Positions 19,953 to 29,864 are shown, counted from the first letter of the stretch. The stretch is DNA of 64,000 bases from Pseudogulbenkiania ferrooxidans 2002 (GCF_000174355.1 NZ_ACIS01000007.1:62001-126000); one strand, 5' to 3'. Notes: generated by a model not told the origin, from the letters alone. Numbers and translations are program-made.

Positions 19953-20636
19953 TTAGCGGGGCGCGTCGGTGCTGGCCAGCAGATAGCCCAGGCCGCGCAC
20001 CGCGCGCACGCCGACGCCACTGCCGTCGAGCTTCTTGCGCAGGCGGTGCACGTAGACCTCGACCGCGTTGGCGCCCACTTCCTCGCCGGTGCCGGACAGT
20101 TCGGTGGCGATCTGTTCCTTGGTGACGACGCGCTCGGCGTGGCTCATCAAGATGTCGAGCAGCTGCAGCTCGCGTGCCGACAGTTCCAGCGCTACGTTGT
20201 CGGCCCAGGCGCGTTGACCGATGCGGTCCAGGCGCAGGCGGCCGAAGCGCGGCTCGTCACGCGGGCTGTCGGCGACGCGCTGGCGGCGCAGCAGGGCGCG
20301 CAGGCGCGCTTCCAGCTCGGGGAAGTCGAACGGCTTGACCAGGTAGTCGTCGGCGCCGGCGTCGAGCCCGGCGACGCGGTCTTCCATGCTGTCGAGCGCG
20401 GTCAAGAGCAGGATCGGCAGCGCCGGCTTGTGCACGCGCACGTTGCGCAGCACGGCCAGGCCGTCCTGCCCGGGCAGCCCGATGTCGAGCACCACGGCGT
20501 CGAAGTCCTCGGCGAGCAGGCGCTGCTGCGCGTCGAGGCCGTCGGCGGCGTGCGCGGTGTCGAAGCCGAGCTGGGTGAGGCGGGTGAGCAGGGCGTCCGC
20601 CAGGACGGCGTCGTCTTCGGCCAGAAACAGTTTCAT
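19953..20636 (-). CDS. OmpR-family response regulator (TctD-like)
   Basis: A 227-residue regulator. The receiver domain shows the acidic pocket (AEDD), the phospho-acceptor Asp in VVLDIGLPGQDGL, a conserved Thr in LLLTA and Lys in LVKPFDF. The C-terminal winged helix (ELSARELQLLDILMSHAERVV ... VEVYVHRLRKKLD) binds DNA. It is followed by its kinase gene and then gtsABCD, so it probably activates gts through the tandem 11-bp repeats there. Confidence 0.93.
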   Translation of the reverse strand: MKLFLAEDDAVLADALLTRLTQLGFDTAHAADGLDAQQRLLAEDFDAVVLDIGLPGQDGLAVLRNVRVHKPALPILLLTALDSMEDRVAGLDAGADDYLVKPFDFPELEARLRALLRRQRVADSPRDEPRFGRLRLDRIGQRAWADNVALELSARELQLLDILMSHAERVVTKEQIATELSGTGEEVGANAVEVYVHRLRKKLDGSGVGVRAVRGLGYLLASTDAPR

Positions 20637-20724
20637 GGGGAGTCAAGGCCTCGCGGGCTGGCTACGGATCATGCTGCGATGTTAGAAGCTGCGGCGCAGT
20701 TTGGCGAGGGGGTGGACGGCGCGT

Positions 20725-21777
20725 TCAGCGCGCCAGCTGGCGCAATTGCTCGTAGAGCCGGCGCTCGGCCGCGGAGAGCCGTTCGGGAATCTGCACCTGC
20801 AGCCGCAGCAGCAAGTCGCCGCGCTCGTCGCGCCCGAAGTAGGGCAGGCCCTTGTGGCGCAGCCGCAGCACGGTGTCGGGCTGGGTGCCGGGCGGGACCG
20901 TGACGCGCGCCTCGCCATCCAGCGTCGCCACGGCGAGTTCGGTGCCGAGCACGGCGTCGGTGAGAGGCAGCGGCTGGCGGCACCACAGGTCGGCGCCGTC
21001 GCGCTCGAAGCGGGCGTCGGGCAGGGTGCGCACCACCACCAGCAGGTCGCCGGGCGGCACGCCCGCCGGCGTGGCGGCCTGGCCGTGGCCGGGGATGCGC
21101 AGCACCATGCCTTCCTCGACGCCGGGCGGAATTTTCACCGTGAGGGTTTCGCTGCGCGTGGTCTGTCCCTCTCCGTGGCACTCGGCACAGGGCTCGTCGA
21201 TGATGCGGCCGCGCCCGGCGCAGGCGGGGCAGGGCGTGACCTGCTGGAACACGATGCCGCGCTTCTGGCTCTTTTTCACTTCCTGGCCGCTGCCGTGGCA
21301 CATGGCGCAGACGCGCGGCGCGGTGCCCGGCTTGGCGCCGCTGCCGTGGCAGGTCGGGCAGGGCTCGCGGCGGGCGATCGGCACCGGCTCCTCGCCGCCG
21401 TGCAGCGCCCGCTCCAGGGGGACGCGCAGCAGCACCTCGATGTCGTCGCCGTGCGCCGGCGCGGCGCGGCGGCGCCCGCCGAAGAAACGCTCGAACAGTC
21501 CGCCGCCGAGATCGAAGCCCAGCCCGCCGAACAGGGTGTCGAAGTCGACGCCGCCGAACAGGTCCTCGGGGGGCATGCCTTCCAGCCCGGCGAAGCCGCC
21601 GGCGTCGTAGTCGGCGCGCTTCTTCGGGTCGGACAGCACGGCGTAGGCCTCGGCGATCTCCTTGAAGCGCTGCTCGGCTTCCGGCGCCTTGTTGCGGTCG
21701 GGGTGGTACTTCAGCGCGAGGGAGCGGAAGGCGTCCTTGATCGCCTTGGCGTCGGCGTCGCGCGCCACGCCGAGCAC
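20725..21777 (-). CDS. DnaJ-type co-chaperone (second copy type), start uncertain
   Basis: A type A Hsp40 of at least 350 residues: J domain with HPD (ALKYHPDRN), Gly/Phe-rich linker (FGGVDFDTLFGGLGFDLGGG), four CxxCxGxG zinc repeats (CPTCHGSG, CAMCHGSG, CPACAGRG, CAECHGEG) and C-terminal substrate domains. It would stimulate the Hsp70 encoded directly upstream. The earliest standard start is the GTG at 21777, but the expected J-domain beginning AKRDYYE is encoded just before it in the same frame, with no ATG, GTG or TTG before an in-frame TGA at about 21834. An ATC at 21817-21819 is one possible non-standard start. Confidence 0.85.
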   Translation of the reverse strand: MLGVARDADAKAIKDAFRSLALKYHPDRNKAPEAEQRFKEIAEAYAVLSDPKKRADYDAGGFAGLEGMPPEDLFGGVDFDTLFGGLGFDLGGGLFERFFGGRRRAAPAHGDDIEVLLRVPLERALHGGEEPVPIARREPCPTCHGSGAKPGTAPRVCAMCHGSGQEVKKSQKRGIVFQQVTPCPACAGRGRIIDEPCAECHGEGQTTRSETLTVKIPPGVEEGMVLRIPGHGQAATPAGVPPGDLLVVVRTLPDARFERDGADLWCRQPLPLTDAVLGTELAVATLDGEARVTVPPGTQPDTVLRLRHKGLPYFGRDERGDLLLRLQVQIPERLSAAERRLYEQLRQLAR

Positions 21778-21855
21778 CTCGTAGTAATCGCGTTTGGCCG
21801 TGGTGTTGGCGGTATCGATGGTGGCCCCCGTTCAGCGGCTGTCCGGTGGCAGGGC

Positions 21856-23733
21856 TCAGTGGTAATCGGCGTCCACCACGCGTCCGCGCGGTCCGGCGCC
21901 GCTCGGGCGCGGCTCGCCGCCGGTCGAGACCTCGGGCTGGGCGTCGGGGCCGTAGCGTACTTCCTGGTAGGGTCCGGCACCGGAGGGCTGGCTCTGGGCG
22001 TAGATCGAGCTGCCGGCCTCCTTGAGCAGCTTGCGCAGCTCGTCGGCCTGGCTCTTGGCGCGCGCCGCGTCATGCTGGGTACAGGCCTCCTTGGTGGCGC
22101 GCCGCGCCTGTTCCAGGCGCTGCTTGAGGTCGGCGGTGAGCTTGTCGCCGAAGTCGGCCAGCAGCTTTTCGGCCTGGTAACACAGCCCGTCGGCCTCGTT
22201 CAGGGTTTCCGCCTCCTCGCGCCGTTTCTTGTCGGCCTCGGCGTAGTGTTCGGCCTCCTCGACCATGCGCTGCTTGACGTCGTGCGCCAGCCTGGTCGAG
22301 CCGCTGATGCGCACCGACTGGCTCTTGCCGCTGGCGACGTCGCGGGCCGCGACGTTGAGCATGCCGTTGGCGTCGATGTCGAAGCTGACTTCGATCTTGG
22401 GCACGCCGCGCGGCGCCGGCGGGATGCCGTCGAGGTTGAATTCGCCGAGGCTGACGTTGTCCGCGGCCATGGCGCGCTCGCCCTGGTAGACGTGGATGGT
22501 GACGGCGGTCTGCAGATCGGAGGCGGTGGTGAAGGTCTCGGTCTTCTGCACCGGCACCGGGGTGTTGCGTGCGATCAGCGGGGTGGCCACGCCGCCCAGG
22601 GTTTCCACGCCGAGGGTGAGCGGGGTGACGTCGACCAGCACGATGTCGCTGACCTCGCCCGACAGCACGCCGGCCTGGATCGCGGCGCCGCTGGCGACGC
22701 ATTCCATCGGGTCGACCCCCATCTCGGCCGGCTTGCCGAACAGCTCCTCGAAGAAGGCGCGCACCGCCGGCATGCGCGTCGGCCCGCCGACGAACACCAC
22801 GCGGTCGACCGCCTGGGGCGTGATGCCGGCGTCGTGCAGCGCCTGCTCCACCGGGCGCCGGCAGCGCTCGATCACCGGGCGCACCAGCCGTTCCAGTTCG
22901 GCGCGCCCCAGGTCCATCTCGAGGTGGCGCGGCTCGCCGCCGGCCACGCCGATATAGGGCAGGCTCAAGTGGGTGGTGACGCTGCTGGACAGTTCCACCT
23001 TGGCGATCTCGGCGGCCTCCAGGAGTCGCGCCGCCGCCTTGGTGTCGCGCCGCACGTCGATGCCGCTCTGTTCGTAGAAGCGCTGCGCCAGCGCCTCGAA
23101 GATCGCCTGGTTCATGTCGGTGCCGCCCAGCCGGGTGTCGCCGCTGGTGGCTTTGACCTCGAACACGCCCTGGCCGAATTCCATGATGGTGACGTCGAGG
23201 GTGCCGCCGCCCAGGTCGATCACCGCGATGCGCAGCTCCTGGCCGGCGCGGTCGAGGCCGTAGGCGAGCGAGGCGGCTGTGGGCTCGTTGACCAGGCGCA
23301 CCACGTCCAGCCCGGCGATGGCGGCGGCGTCCTTGGTGGCGCTGCGCTGGTTGTCGTCGAAATAGGCCGGCACGGTGACCACCGCCTTGCTCACCGGTTC
23401 GCCGAGAAAGGCTTCGGCGTCGCGCTTGATCTTCTGCAGCAGGAAGGCGGAGAGCTGCTCCGGCGAAAACTCGCGGTCGCGCAGCCGCAGGCGCTGGCGC
23501 GTGCCCATCTGGCGCTTGAAGGCGGTGGCGGTGCCTTCCGGGTTGGCCGCCATCTGGCGCCGTGCCGCTTCGCCCACCAGCATCTGGCCGTCGGCGGTGA
23601 TCGCGACGTAGCTGGGAAACGCCTTGCCGCCGAGGCTGACGCCTTCCGCGCTGGGAATCAGCACCGGGCGGCCGCCACGCAGCACGGCGGCGGCCGAGTT
23701 GGATGTGCCCAGATCAATACCGATGATGGCCAT
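21856..23733 (-). CDS. Hsp70-family chaperone (DnaK-like paralogue)
   Basis: A 625-residue Hsp70. The nucleotide-binding domain has [14 protein letters not shown] (Ser where classical DnaK has Thr-Thr), [38 protein letters not shown] and [13 protein letters not shown]. The substrate domain has [13 protein letters not shown] and a helical lid. The C-terminus ([10 protein letters not shown]) lacks the EEVKDKK-like tail of housekeeping DnaK. With grpE absent and a type A DnaJ downstream, this looks like an accessory chaperone pair in a stress operon. The ATG has AGGAAGG seven bases upstream. Confidence 0.92.
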   Translation of the reverse strand: MAIIGIDLGTSNSAAAVLRGGRPVLIPSAEGVSLGGKAFPSYVAITADGQMLVGEAARRQMAANPEGTATAFKRQMGTRQRLRLRDREFSPEQLSAFLLQKIKRDAEAFLGEPVSKAVVTVPAYFDDNQRSATKDAAAIAGLDVVRLVNEPTAASLAYGLDRAGQELRIAVIDLGGGTLDVTIMEFGQGVFEVKATSGDTRLGGTDMNQAIFEALAQRFYEQSGIDVRRDTKAAARLLEAAEIAKVELSSSVTTHLSLPYIGVAGGEPRHLEMDLGRAELERLVRPVIERCRRPVEQALHDAGITPQAVDRVVFVGGPTRMPAVRAFFEELFGKPAEMGVDPMECVASGAAIQAGVLSGEVSDIVLVDVTPLTLGVETLGGVATPLIARNTPVPVQKTETFTTASDLQTAVTIHVYQGERAMAADNVSLGEFNLDGIPPAPRGVPKIEVSFDIDANGMLNVAARDVASGKSQSVRISGSTRLAHDVKQRMVEEAEHYAEADKKRREEAETLNEADGLCYQAEKLLADFGDKLTADLKQRLEQARRATKEACTQHDAARAKSQADELRKLLKEAGSSIYAQSQPSGAGPYQEVRYGPDAQPEVSTGGEPRPSGAGPRGRVVDADYH

Positions 23734-23857
23734 GTTGATACCTTCCTGTCGGATCGTGCCCGATGGTGTTGTTGTCGCGGCACGGGGCCGTGCATGGCTG
23801 AAGTATAGGCAGCCGGCCTGGTCGTGGCGCCCGCGTCCCGGCGGACGGCACGTCGCC

Positions 23858-24658
23858 TCAGCTGACCAGGATCACCGGGCAGTCGATGTCGTTGAGCAGG
23901 GCGGCGAAGCCCGTGCCGCTGCGCAGCGAGCGGCTGCCGTCGAGCACCAGGCTGCTGGCGTTTTCCTCGCGCACCGCGGCGGCCAGCGCGCGGGTGTCGC
24001 CGGGGAGCAGCCGGCGGCAGCTGCCGGCGCTGGCCGGCGCCAGCGCCATGGCGGCGTTGGCGTGGCGTAGGAAGTCGGCTTCGTTGTCGGCCGGGATCAG
24101 TACGCGCAGCTCGCCGTCCTGGCTTTGCGCCAGGTCCCGGGCCAACGCCAGGGCGCGTGCGGCGCCCGGCGAGCCGTCGAACAGCACCAGCAGCCGCGGT
24201 CGGGTGACGTGCTGCCGCGGCGGGGGCGGCGGCGCCTCGCACAGCAGCGTCCACAGCGGCATGGTGCCCATGCGCGCGCTCTTGCCCAGCACCACCAGAT
24301 CGGGTTCGTCGGCGCGCGCGAACAGTTCGGTGGCGATCTGCCCGCGCGCCAGCTGGAACGACCAGCGCAGTTGCAGCCGGGTGGCGGTGTCGGCGAGCAG
24401 GTGGCGCGCCTGCTCCGCCTCGCAGCGCAGGGCGTGCTCCAGCTGTGGCGTGGCGAGCGGTGAGGCGCGGGAAAACTGGCCGATCTCGCGCGTGAAGGGC
24501 AGCGCGGCCAGGTGCAGCAGGTTGATGTCCTCGATGAACAATCCCGCCAGTTCGACATCGCGCGCGGCGGCCAGCGCCGCCGCCAGTTCCAGCGCGGCGC
24601 GGCTGCGTGGCGAGACGTCGAGCGCCAGCAGCACCTTGCCGGGGCTAGGCTTGTCCAT
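23858..24658 (-). CDS. Universal stress protein, two-domain (UspA family)
   Basis: A 266-residue protein with two Usp-like halves. The first begins VLLALDVSPRSRAALELAAAL and has LVVLGKSARMGTM. The second begins LLVLFDGSPGAARALALA and ends with SLVLDGSRSL and CPVILVS; neither half has a clean G-x2-G-x9-G(S/T) nucleotide motif. Its ATG lies inside the last codons of the LonB-type protease gene (14-base overlap), so the two are translationally coupled. Role: stress survival, molecular function unknown. Confidence 0.88.
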   Translation of the reverse strand: MDKPSPGKVLLALDVSPRSRAALELAAALAAARDVELAGLFIEDINLLHLAALPFTREIGQFSRASPLATPQLEHALRCEAEQARHLLADTATRLQLRWSFQLARGQIATELFARADEPDLVVLGKSARMGTMPLWTLLCEAPPPPPRQHVTRPRLLVLFDGSPGAARALALARDLAQSQDGELRVLIPADNEADFLRHANAAMALAPASAGSCRRLLPGDTRALAAAVREENASSLVLDGSRSLRSGTGFAALLNDIDCPVILVS

Positions 24659-27107
24659 GGCCGTGCCTTGCTTTGGGAGCGGGGGGCGGCGCGCTGCCGG
24701 CCTGGTCGCCCTTGTCCGGCTGGCTGTAGGCGCGGGCGATGTCGGCCAGGCCATGCAGGCGGTCCGCCACGCGGCGGTTGACGCTGCCCTCCGGGAAGAG
24801 GCCGCTCGCGTCCGCGGCGCCGGCCTCCACGCCGGTGAGCAAGGCGATGGCTTGGTCCACGGTTTCCACCGCGTAGACGTGGAACAGTCCGGCCGTCGCG
24901 GCCTCGATCACGTCGCGGCGCAGCATCAGGTGCAGCACGTTGGCGGCGGGGATGAGCACGCCGTGCTCGCCGTTCAGGCCGCGCTGGCGGCAGATGTCGA
25001 AGAAGCCCTCGATCTTTTCGTTGACGGCGCCGATCGCCTGTACCCGGCCGAACTGGTCGACCGAACCCGTCACCGCCAGCGCCTGGCGCAGCGGCAGGCC
25101 GGAGAGCGAGGAGAGCAGCGCGCACAATTCCGCCAGCGAGGCGCTGTCGCCCTCGACCATGCCGTAGGTCTGCTCGAACACCAGGCTCGCCGACAGCGAC
25201 AGCGGCTGCTCGGCGGCGTAGCGCGTCGCCAAGAGCGAGGACAGGATCAGCACGCCCTTGGAGTGGATCGCGCCGCCCAGCTTGGCCTCGCGCTGGATGT
25301 CGACCACGTCGCCGTCGCCCAGGCGCGTGGTGGCGGTGATGCGCGAAGGTTGGCCGAAGGCGAACTGGCCCAGCTCGAACACCGACAGGCCGTTGATCTG
25401 GCCGACCTGAGCGCCGCTGCTGTCGATGCGCAGGATGTCGCGCAGGATGGCCTCGTGCGCGCGTTCCTTGAGGCGGTCGGCGCGGTGGATCTGCGCTGCG
25501 ATGGCGCGTTCGACGTGCTCGGCGCCGACGTTGGCAAGGCCGTCCTGCTGCGCCCAGTAATCGGCCTCGCGCACCAGCCCGGCCAGGCTTTCCATGTGCA
25601 GCGAGAGCCGTTCGGCGTCCTCGGCGCGGCGCGCGCCGTACTCGATGACGCGTGCCACGGCGCCGCGCTCGAAGGGGCGCAGCCCGTCGCGCCGCGTCAG
25701 GGTGGCGATCAGGCGGGCGTATAGCAGGGCGTTGTCGCCGGTGCGCGCCACCTCGTCCTCGAAATCGGCCGCCACCTTGAACAGCTCGCCGAACTCCGGG
25801 TCGTATTCCGCCAGCAGGTAGTACAGCATGCGGTCGCCCAGCAACAGCACCTTGACCTCGAGCGGGATCGGCTCCGGCTCCAGCGACACCGTGCTGATCA
25901 GGCTGTACATCTGGCCCAGCGACTCGATGCGGATCTCGCGCGTGGCCAGCGCGCGCTTGAGCGCCTCCCACGAGAACGGCTGGCTCAGCAGCTTGATGGC
26001 GTCCAAGAGCAGGTAGCCGCCGTTGGCCTGGTGCAGCGCGCCGGGCTTGATCTGCAGGAAGTTGGTGATCAGCGTGCCCATCTGCGACAGGTGCTCGACG
26101 CGGCCGATCAGGTTCTGCCAGGTGGGGTGTTCCTCGTCGATCACCGGCGGTGCCGGGTGGCCGCCGTGATCGACCAGCAGGTTGACGCGGAAGCGGTTGA
26201 AGTCGGCGCCGTCGCCCAGGCCCTGCAAGCCGGACTGGGAGGGCGCGCCGTCGCGTGGCTGGCGGAAGTCGTCGATGCTGGCGATGATGTTCTGCTGCAC
26301 CTCGTCGAGGTAGAGCCGCACCGGTTCGAAATCGGCGTAGTCCTCGCGCAGCGAGTCGATCATCTGGCCCACCGCGAACAGCACCGCCTCTTCGTTCAGC
26401 TGGCGCACCCGCTCGATACGCTCGCGGCGCCAGCGCGGCACCTGGCGGATGGCCTTTTCCAGCTGCACGCGCAGGGTGTCGGTGTCGCGCTCGATGCGTT
26501 CCTGCTCTTCGCGCGGCAGCTTGGCGAACTCCTCCGGGCTGATCACCTCGCCGTCCTTGGCGGGGGCGAAGGAGAAGCCGTTGGGGGTGCGCAGCAGGGC
26601 GATGCCGTGCTGGATCGCGGCGTCGCCGACCTCCTCGAACGCCTTGGTCTGCTGCTGGGTGAATTCCTCGTTGATCTGGTCGAGGCGGCGACGGTATTCC
26701 TCGCCCTCGAAGATGGCGGGGATGGTGGCGCGCAGCTCGTCCACCAGCTGCTGCATGTCGTCGCGCAGCGTCGCCCCCCGGCCGGCAGGCAGGCGGATGG
26801 CGCGCGGCTTGTGCGGCTGGGCGAAATTGTTGACGTAGCACCAGTCGCACGGCGGCGCCGCGCCGGCCGCCTGCTGCGCCAGCAACTGCCGCACCATGGT
26901 GCGCTTGCCGCTGCCGCTGGGGCCCATGACGTAGACGTTGTAGCCGTGGTGGCGCATGCCGAGGCCGAAGCGGGTGGCGCCGACGGCGCGCAGCTGGCCG
27001 ATGATGTCGGTCAGGTCTTCCAGCTCGGCGGTGGTGTCGAAGGCAAACAGCTCGGGGTCGCAGCGCCGGTACAGCTGCACCACGGGCAGGGGGGCGAGGT
27101 GGCTCAT
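24645..27107 (-). CDS. Lon-like ATP-dependent protease (LonB/AsrA type)
   Basis: An 820-residue AAA+ protease. Walker A is GPSGSGKRT near residue 62; a long helical insertion follows, then the AAA core (NGGYLLLDAIKLL, LGDRMLYYLL) and a C-terminal Lon protease domain with the Ser-Lys dyad (Ser in VEGDSASLAE, Lys in AVNEKIEGFF). This family includes the Pseudomonas heat- and aminoglycoside-stress protease AsrA (family knowledge). Start at MSHLAPLPVV with AAGGAA upstream. It heads an operon with Usp, DnaK-like and DnaJ-like genes, all for protein quality control. Confidence 0.92.
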   Translation of the reverse strand: MSHLAPLPVVQLYRRCDPELFAFDTTAELEDLTDIIGQLRAVGATRFGLGMRHHGYNVYVMGPSGSGKRTMVRQLLAQQAAGAAPPCDWCYVNNFAQPHKPRAIRLPAGRGATLRDDMQQLVDELRATIPAIFEGEEYRRRLDQINEEFTQQQTKAFEEVGDAAIQHGIALLRTPNGFSFAPAKDGEVISPEEFAKLPREEQERIERDTDTLRVQLEKAIRQVPRWRRERIERVRQLNEEAVLFAVGQMIDSLREDYADFEPVRLYLDEVQQNIIASIDDFRQPRDGAPSQSGLQGLGDGADFNRFRVNLLVDHGGHPAPPVIDEEHPTWQNLIGRVEHLSQMGTLITNFLQIKPGALHQANGGYLLLDAIKLLSQPFSWEALKRALATREIRIESLGQMYSLISTVSLEPEPIPLEVKVLLLGDRMLYYLLAEYDPEFGELFKVAADFEDEVARTGDNALLYARLIATLTRRDGLRPFERGAVARVIEYGARRAEDAERLSLHMESLAGLVREADYWAQQDGLANVGAEHVERAIAAQIHRADRLKERAHEAILRDILRIDSSGAQVGQINGLSVFELGQFAFGQPSRITATTRLGDGDVVDIQREAKLGGAIHSKGVLILSSLLATRYAAEQPLSLSASLVFEQTYGMVEGDSASLAELCALLSSLSGLPLRQALAVTGSVDQFGRVQAIGAVNEKIEGFFDICRQRGLNGEHGVLIPAANVLHLMLRRDVIEAATAGLFHVYAVETVDQAIALLTGVEAGAADASGLFPEGSVNRRVADRLHGLADIARAYSQPDKGDQAGSAPPPAPKARHGHGQA

Positions 27108-27186
27108 GGCGCCACGTTCCTTTGTGATGGGGCGGTGAGGGCGCCGATGCCGCGCCCGGCGGGCCGGGCATCGCGCGATTGCCACA

Positions 27187-27215
27187 ACTATAGACAGCGC
27201 GGGAGCGGGTTTCAG
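27187..27215 (-). promoter_or_regulatory. Candidate promoter of the lonB-usp-dnaK-dnaJ operon
   Basis: On the minus strand CTGAAA (27210-27215), a 17-base spacer and TATAGT (27187-27192), about 80 bases before the protease ATG. The -35 (CCTGAAAC) also partly resembles a sigma-32 -35 box, but no CCCCAT-like -10 follows. Confidence 0.5.
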
Positions 27216-27282
27216 GCGATCGGGTGGAGCGGCGCGCCTGGCGCTATGCTGACGCGGCGACGGGGCGTGGCGGGACGGGAAG

Positions 27283-27318
27283 AAAAAAAGGGCCTGTCCG
27301 GGAGAGTCGGCAGGCCCT
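27283..27318 (-). terminator. Rho-independent terminator of edd-eda
   Basis: On the minus strand, stem AGGGCCTG / CAGGCCCT followed by seven T, about 30 bases after the eda stop. Confidence 0.88.
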
Positions 27319-27349
27319 GCAAGGAAGCAACAAGCAACAAAAACGGGGG

Positions 27350-27976
27350 TCAGCGTACCGCCAACGCACTGGCCTCGCGGGCGAGCTGGGTGATGCGTTC
27401 CCAATCCTGGGCGGCGAGGGCGTCGGCCGGGGTCAGCCACGAGCCGCCCACCGCCAGCACGTTGGGCTGGGCCAGGTAGGCCGGCGCGTTGCTGGCGTCG
27501 ATGCCGCCGGTCGGGCAGAAGCGCAGCTCCGGCAGCGGGCCGGCCAGCGCCTTGAGCAGCTTGATGCCGCCCACCGCCTCGGCCGGGAACAGCTTGAGGA
27601 TGTTGAAGCCTTCGTCCTGGGCGTGCATCGCCTCGGACGGCGTGGCCACGCCGGGGATGAACGGCACGCCGGAGGCGCGCGCGGCGGCGGCCAGCTCCGG
27701 GGTCAGGCCCGGGCTGAGGCCGAACTGGGCGCCGGCGTCGAGCGCGGCTTCCAGGTGGGCGCGGGTGCGCACGGTGCCGGCGCCGACCAGGGCGTCAGGC
27801 ACTTCGTCGCGGATGCGGCGCATCGCGGCCAGCGCGGCCTTGGTGCGCAGGGTGATTTCCAGGGTGCGAATCCCGCCGGCGACCAGCGCGCGGGCGAGGT
27901 CGACCGCCACCGCGGCGTCGTTGACCACGATCACCGGCATCACCGGGCTTTGGCGTAACAGAGTCAGTGCATCCAT
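27350..27976 (-). CDS. eda: 2-keto-3-deoxy-6-phosphogluconate aldolase
   Basis: A 208-residue class I aldolase that splits KDPG into pyruvate and glyceraldehyde-3-phosphate, the last Entner-Doudoroff step. Signatures: PVMPVIVV at the N-terminus, EITLRT (catalytic Glu), GAGTVRT, FGLSPGLTPEL, LKLFPAEAVGG (Schiff-base Lys) and CPTGGID. I chose the ATG at 27976, which has GGAGAG about ten bases upstream and leaves a five-base gap after edd; an ATG at 27994 would add six residues and overlap edd. Confidence 0.96.
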   Translation of the reverse strand: MDALTLLRQSPVMPVIVVNDAAVAVDLARALVAGGIRTLEITLRTKAALAAMRRIRDEVPDALVGAGTVRTRAHLEAALDAGAQFGLSPGLTPELAAAARASGVPFIPGVATPSEAMHAQDEGFNILKLFPAEAVGGIKLLKALAGPLPELRFCPTGGIDASNAPAYLAQPNVLAVGGSWLTPADALAAQDWERITQLAREASALAVR

Positions 27977-27981
27977 TGCTT

Positions 27982-29817
27982 TCAATCTCTCCACAGGGGG
28001 TGGTGGAAGGTCATCGCGCCGTGTTCGGCGACGTCGGCCAAGGTGCGCATGCCGGCGAACAGTTCGCGGCCGACGCCGAAATCATTACCTGCAAGGTTGG
28101 CCGAAACCACCTCGCGCGCGGCCCATTCGGCCTCCGCCACCAGCGCGGTCAGCTCGCCGCTGTTGGCGTCGACGCGCACCAGGTCGCCGTCGCGCAGCTT
28201 GGCGATCGGGCCGCCGGACACGGCCTCGGGCGAGACGTGGATCGCCGCCGGCACCTTGCCGGAGGCGCCGGACATGCGGCCGTCGGTGACCAGCGCCACC
28301 TTGAAGCCACGCTCCTGCAACACCGCCAGCGTCGGCGTCAGCTTGTGCAGCTCCGGCATGCCGTTGGCGCGCGGGCCCTGGAAGCGGATCACCGCGACGA
28401 AGTCGCGCTCCAGCTCGCCGCGCTTGAACGCGGCCAGGAGTTCGTCCTGGTCGTGGTAGATCACCGCCGGTGCTTCTACCACGCGGTGTTCCGCCTTGAC
28501 CGCCGAGACCTTGATCACCGAGCGGCCGATATTGCCCTTGAGCACGCGCAGGCCGCCGTCGGCCGAGAACGGCTCCGCCGCCGGACGCAGCACGCCGCTG
28601 TCGTGGCTCGTGGCCGCCGCCGGACGCCATTTCAGCTCGCCGTCGTCGAGCCACGGTTCCGTGGTGTAGGCGCGCAGGCCCGGGCCCATGATGGTGGTGA
28701 CGTCCTCGTGCAGCAGGCCGGCGTCGAGCAGCTCGCGAATCAGGAAACCCATGCCGCCGGCGGCGTGGAAGTGGTTCACGTCGGCCTTGCCGTTGGGGTA
28801 GACGCGCGCCAGGAGCGGAATCACCGCCGACAGCTCGTCGAAGTCGTCCCAGTTGATGTCGATGCCGGCGGCGCGGGCGATCGCCACCAGGTGCAGGGTG
28901 TGGTTGGTCGAGCCGCCGGTGGCCAACAGGCCGATGATGCCGTTGACCACCGCCTTCTCGTCGACGAGGCGGCCCACCGGGGTGTAGTGCTCGCGGCCCG
29001 GGCTGATCGCCACGGCACGGTGCGCGGCGGCGCGCGTCAGCGCTTCGCGCAGCGGCGTGCCCGGAGTGACGAAGGCGGTGCCCGGCAGGTGCAGGCCCAT
29101 GATCTCCATCAGCATCTGGTTGGAGTTGGCGGTGCCGTAGAAGGTGCAGGTGCCGGGGCCGTGGTAGCTTTGCGCCTCCGATTCCAGCAGCACGTCGCGG
29201 CCGACCTTGCCCTCGGCGTAGAGCTGGCGGATGTGCGCCTTCTCGTCGTTGGACATGCCCGTGGTCATCGGCCCGGCCGGCACGAACACCGCCGGCAGGT
29301 GGCCGAAGGTCAGCGCGCCGATCAGCAGGCCCGGCACGATCTTGTCGCACACGCCCAGGTAGAGCGCGGCGTCGAACATCTGGTGCGACAGCGCCACGGC
29401 GGTGCTCATGGCGATCACGTCGCGCGAGAACAGCGAGAGTTCCATGCCGGCCTGGCCCTGCGTCACGCCGTCGCACATCGCCGGCACGCCGCCGGCGAAC
29501 TGCGCGGTGGCGCCGGCCTTGAGCGCCTCGTCCTTGATCCAGGCCGGGAACGCCTCCAGCGGTTGGTGCGCCGACAACATGTCGTTGTAGGCCGAGACGA
29601 TGGCGAGGTTGGGCCGGCTGGCTTCCTTCAGATGGATCTTGACCGTGTCCGGCATGGCGGCGAAGGCGTGCGCCAGGTTGGTACAGGACAGCTGGGTGCG
29701 CTCCACGCGGCCGCGTTTGGCGGCGGCGTCGAGATGCTGCAGGTAAGCCGCGCGGCGCGGCTGGCTGCGGGCAACGATACGGGCGGTGACGTCGGCGATG
29801 ACGGGATGTAAGGCCAT
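27982..29817 (-). CDS. edd: 6-phosphogluconate dehydratase
   Basis: A 611-residue IlvD/Edd-family iron-sulfur dehydratase that converts 6-phosphogluconate to KDPG. The family signature Cys residues are visible ([14 protein letters not shown] and [12 protein letters not shown]), plus GMSGRM-like [19 protein letters not shown] near the C-terminus. It forms an operon with eda. A HexR-type operator lies 33 bases upstream of the ATG. Confidence 0.97.
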   Translation of the reverse strand: MALHPVIADVTARIVARSQPRRAAYLQHLDAAAKRGRVERTQLSCTNLAHAFAAMPDTVKIHLKEASRPNLAIVSAYNDMLSAHQPLEAFPAWIKDEALKAGATAQFAGGVPAMCDGVTQGQAGMELSLFSRDVIAMSTAVALSHQMFDAALYLGVCDKIVPGLLIGALTFGHLPAVFVPAGPMTTGMSNDEKAHIRQLYAEGKVGRDVLLESEAQSYHGPGTCTFYGTANSNQMLMEIMGLHLPGTAFVTPGTPLREALTRAAAHRAVAISPGREHYTPVGRLVDEKAVVNGIIGLLATGGSTNHTLHLVAIARAAGIDINWDDFDELSAVIPLLARVYPNGKADVNHFHAAGGMGFLIRELLDAGLLHEDVTTIMGPGLRAYTTEPWLDDGELKWRPAAATSHDSGVLRPAAEPFSADGGLRVLKGNIGRSVIKVSAVKAEHRVVEAPAVIYHDQDELLAAFKRGELERDFVAVIRFQGPRANGMPELHKLTPTLAVLQERGFKVALVTDGRMSGASGKVPAAIHVSPEAVSGGPIAKLRDGDLVRVDANSGELTALVAEAEWAAREVVSANLAGNDFGVGRELFAGMRTLADVAEHGAMTFHHPLWRD

Positions 29818-29849
29818 GGTGTAATCCCGGTGGGTAATGTGCGATGAAT

Positions 29850-29864
29850 GGTAGTTTTACTACA
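29850..29864. promoter_or_regulatory. HexR-type operator upstream of edd
   Basis: GGTAGTTTTACTACA is a near-perfect match to the HexR palindrome TGTAGT-N3-ACTACA, differing only at the first position. It lies between edd and zwf, 33 bases upstream of the edd ATG, and hexR is encoded nearby. Confidence 0.7.

Noticed and set aside
18372-20903. Plus-strand frame of 843 codons opposite the two-component genes
   Set aside because: No recognisable domain; the minus strand encodes intact kinase and response regulator motifs.
20701-23808. Plus-strand frame of over 1000 codons opposite the dnaJ- and dnaK-like genes
   Set aside because: It spans two real genes and their gap with low-complexity His/Gln/Ala composition, as expected of antisense frames at high GC.
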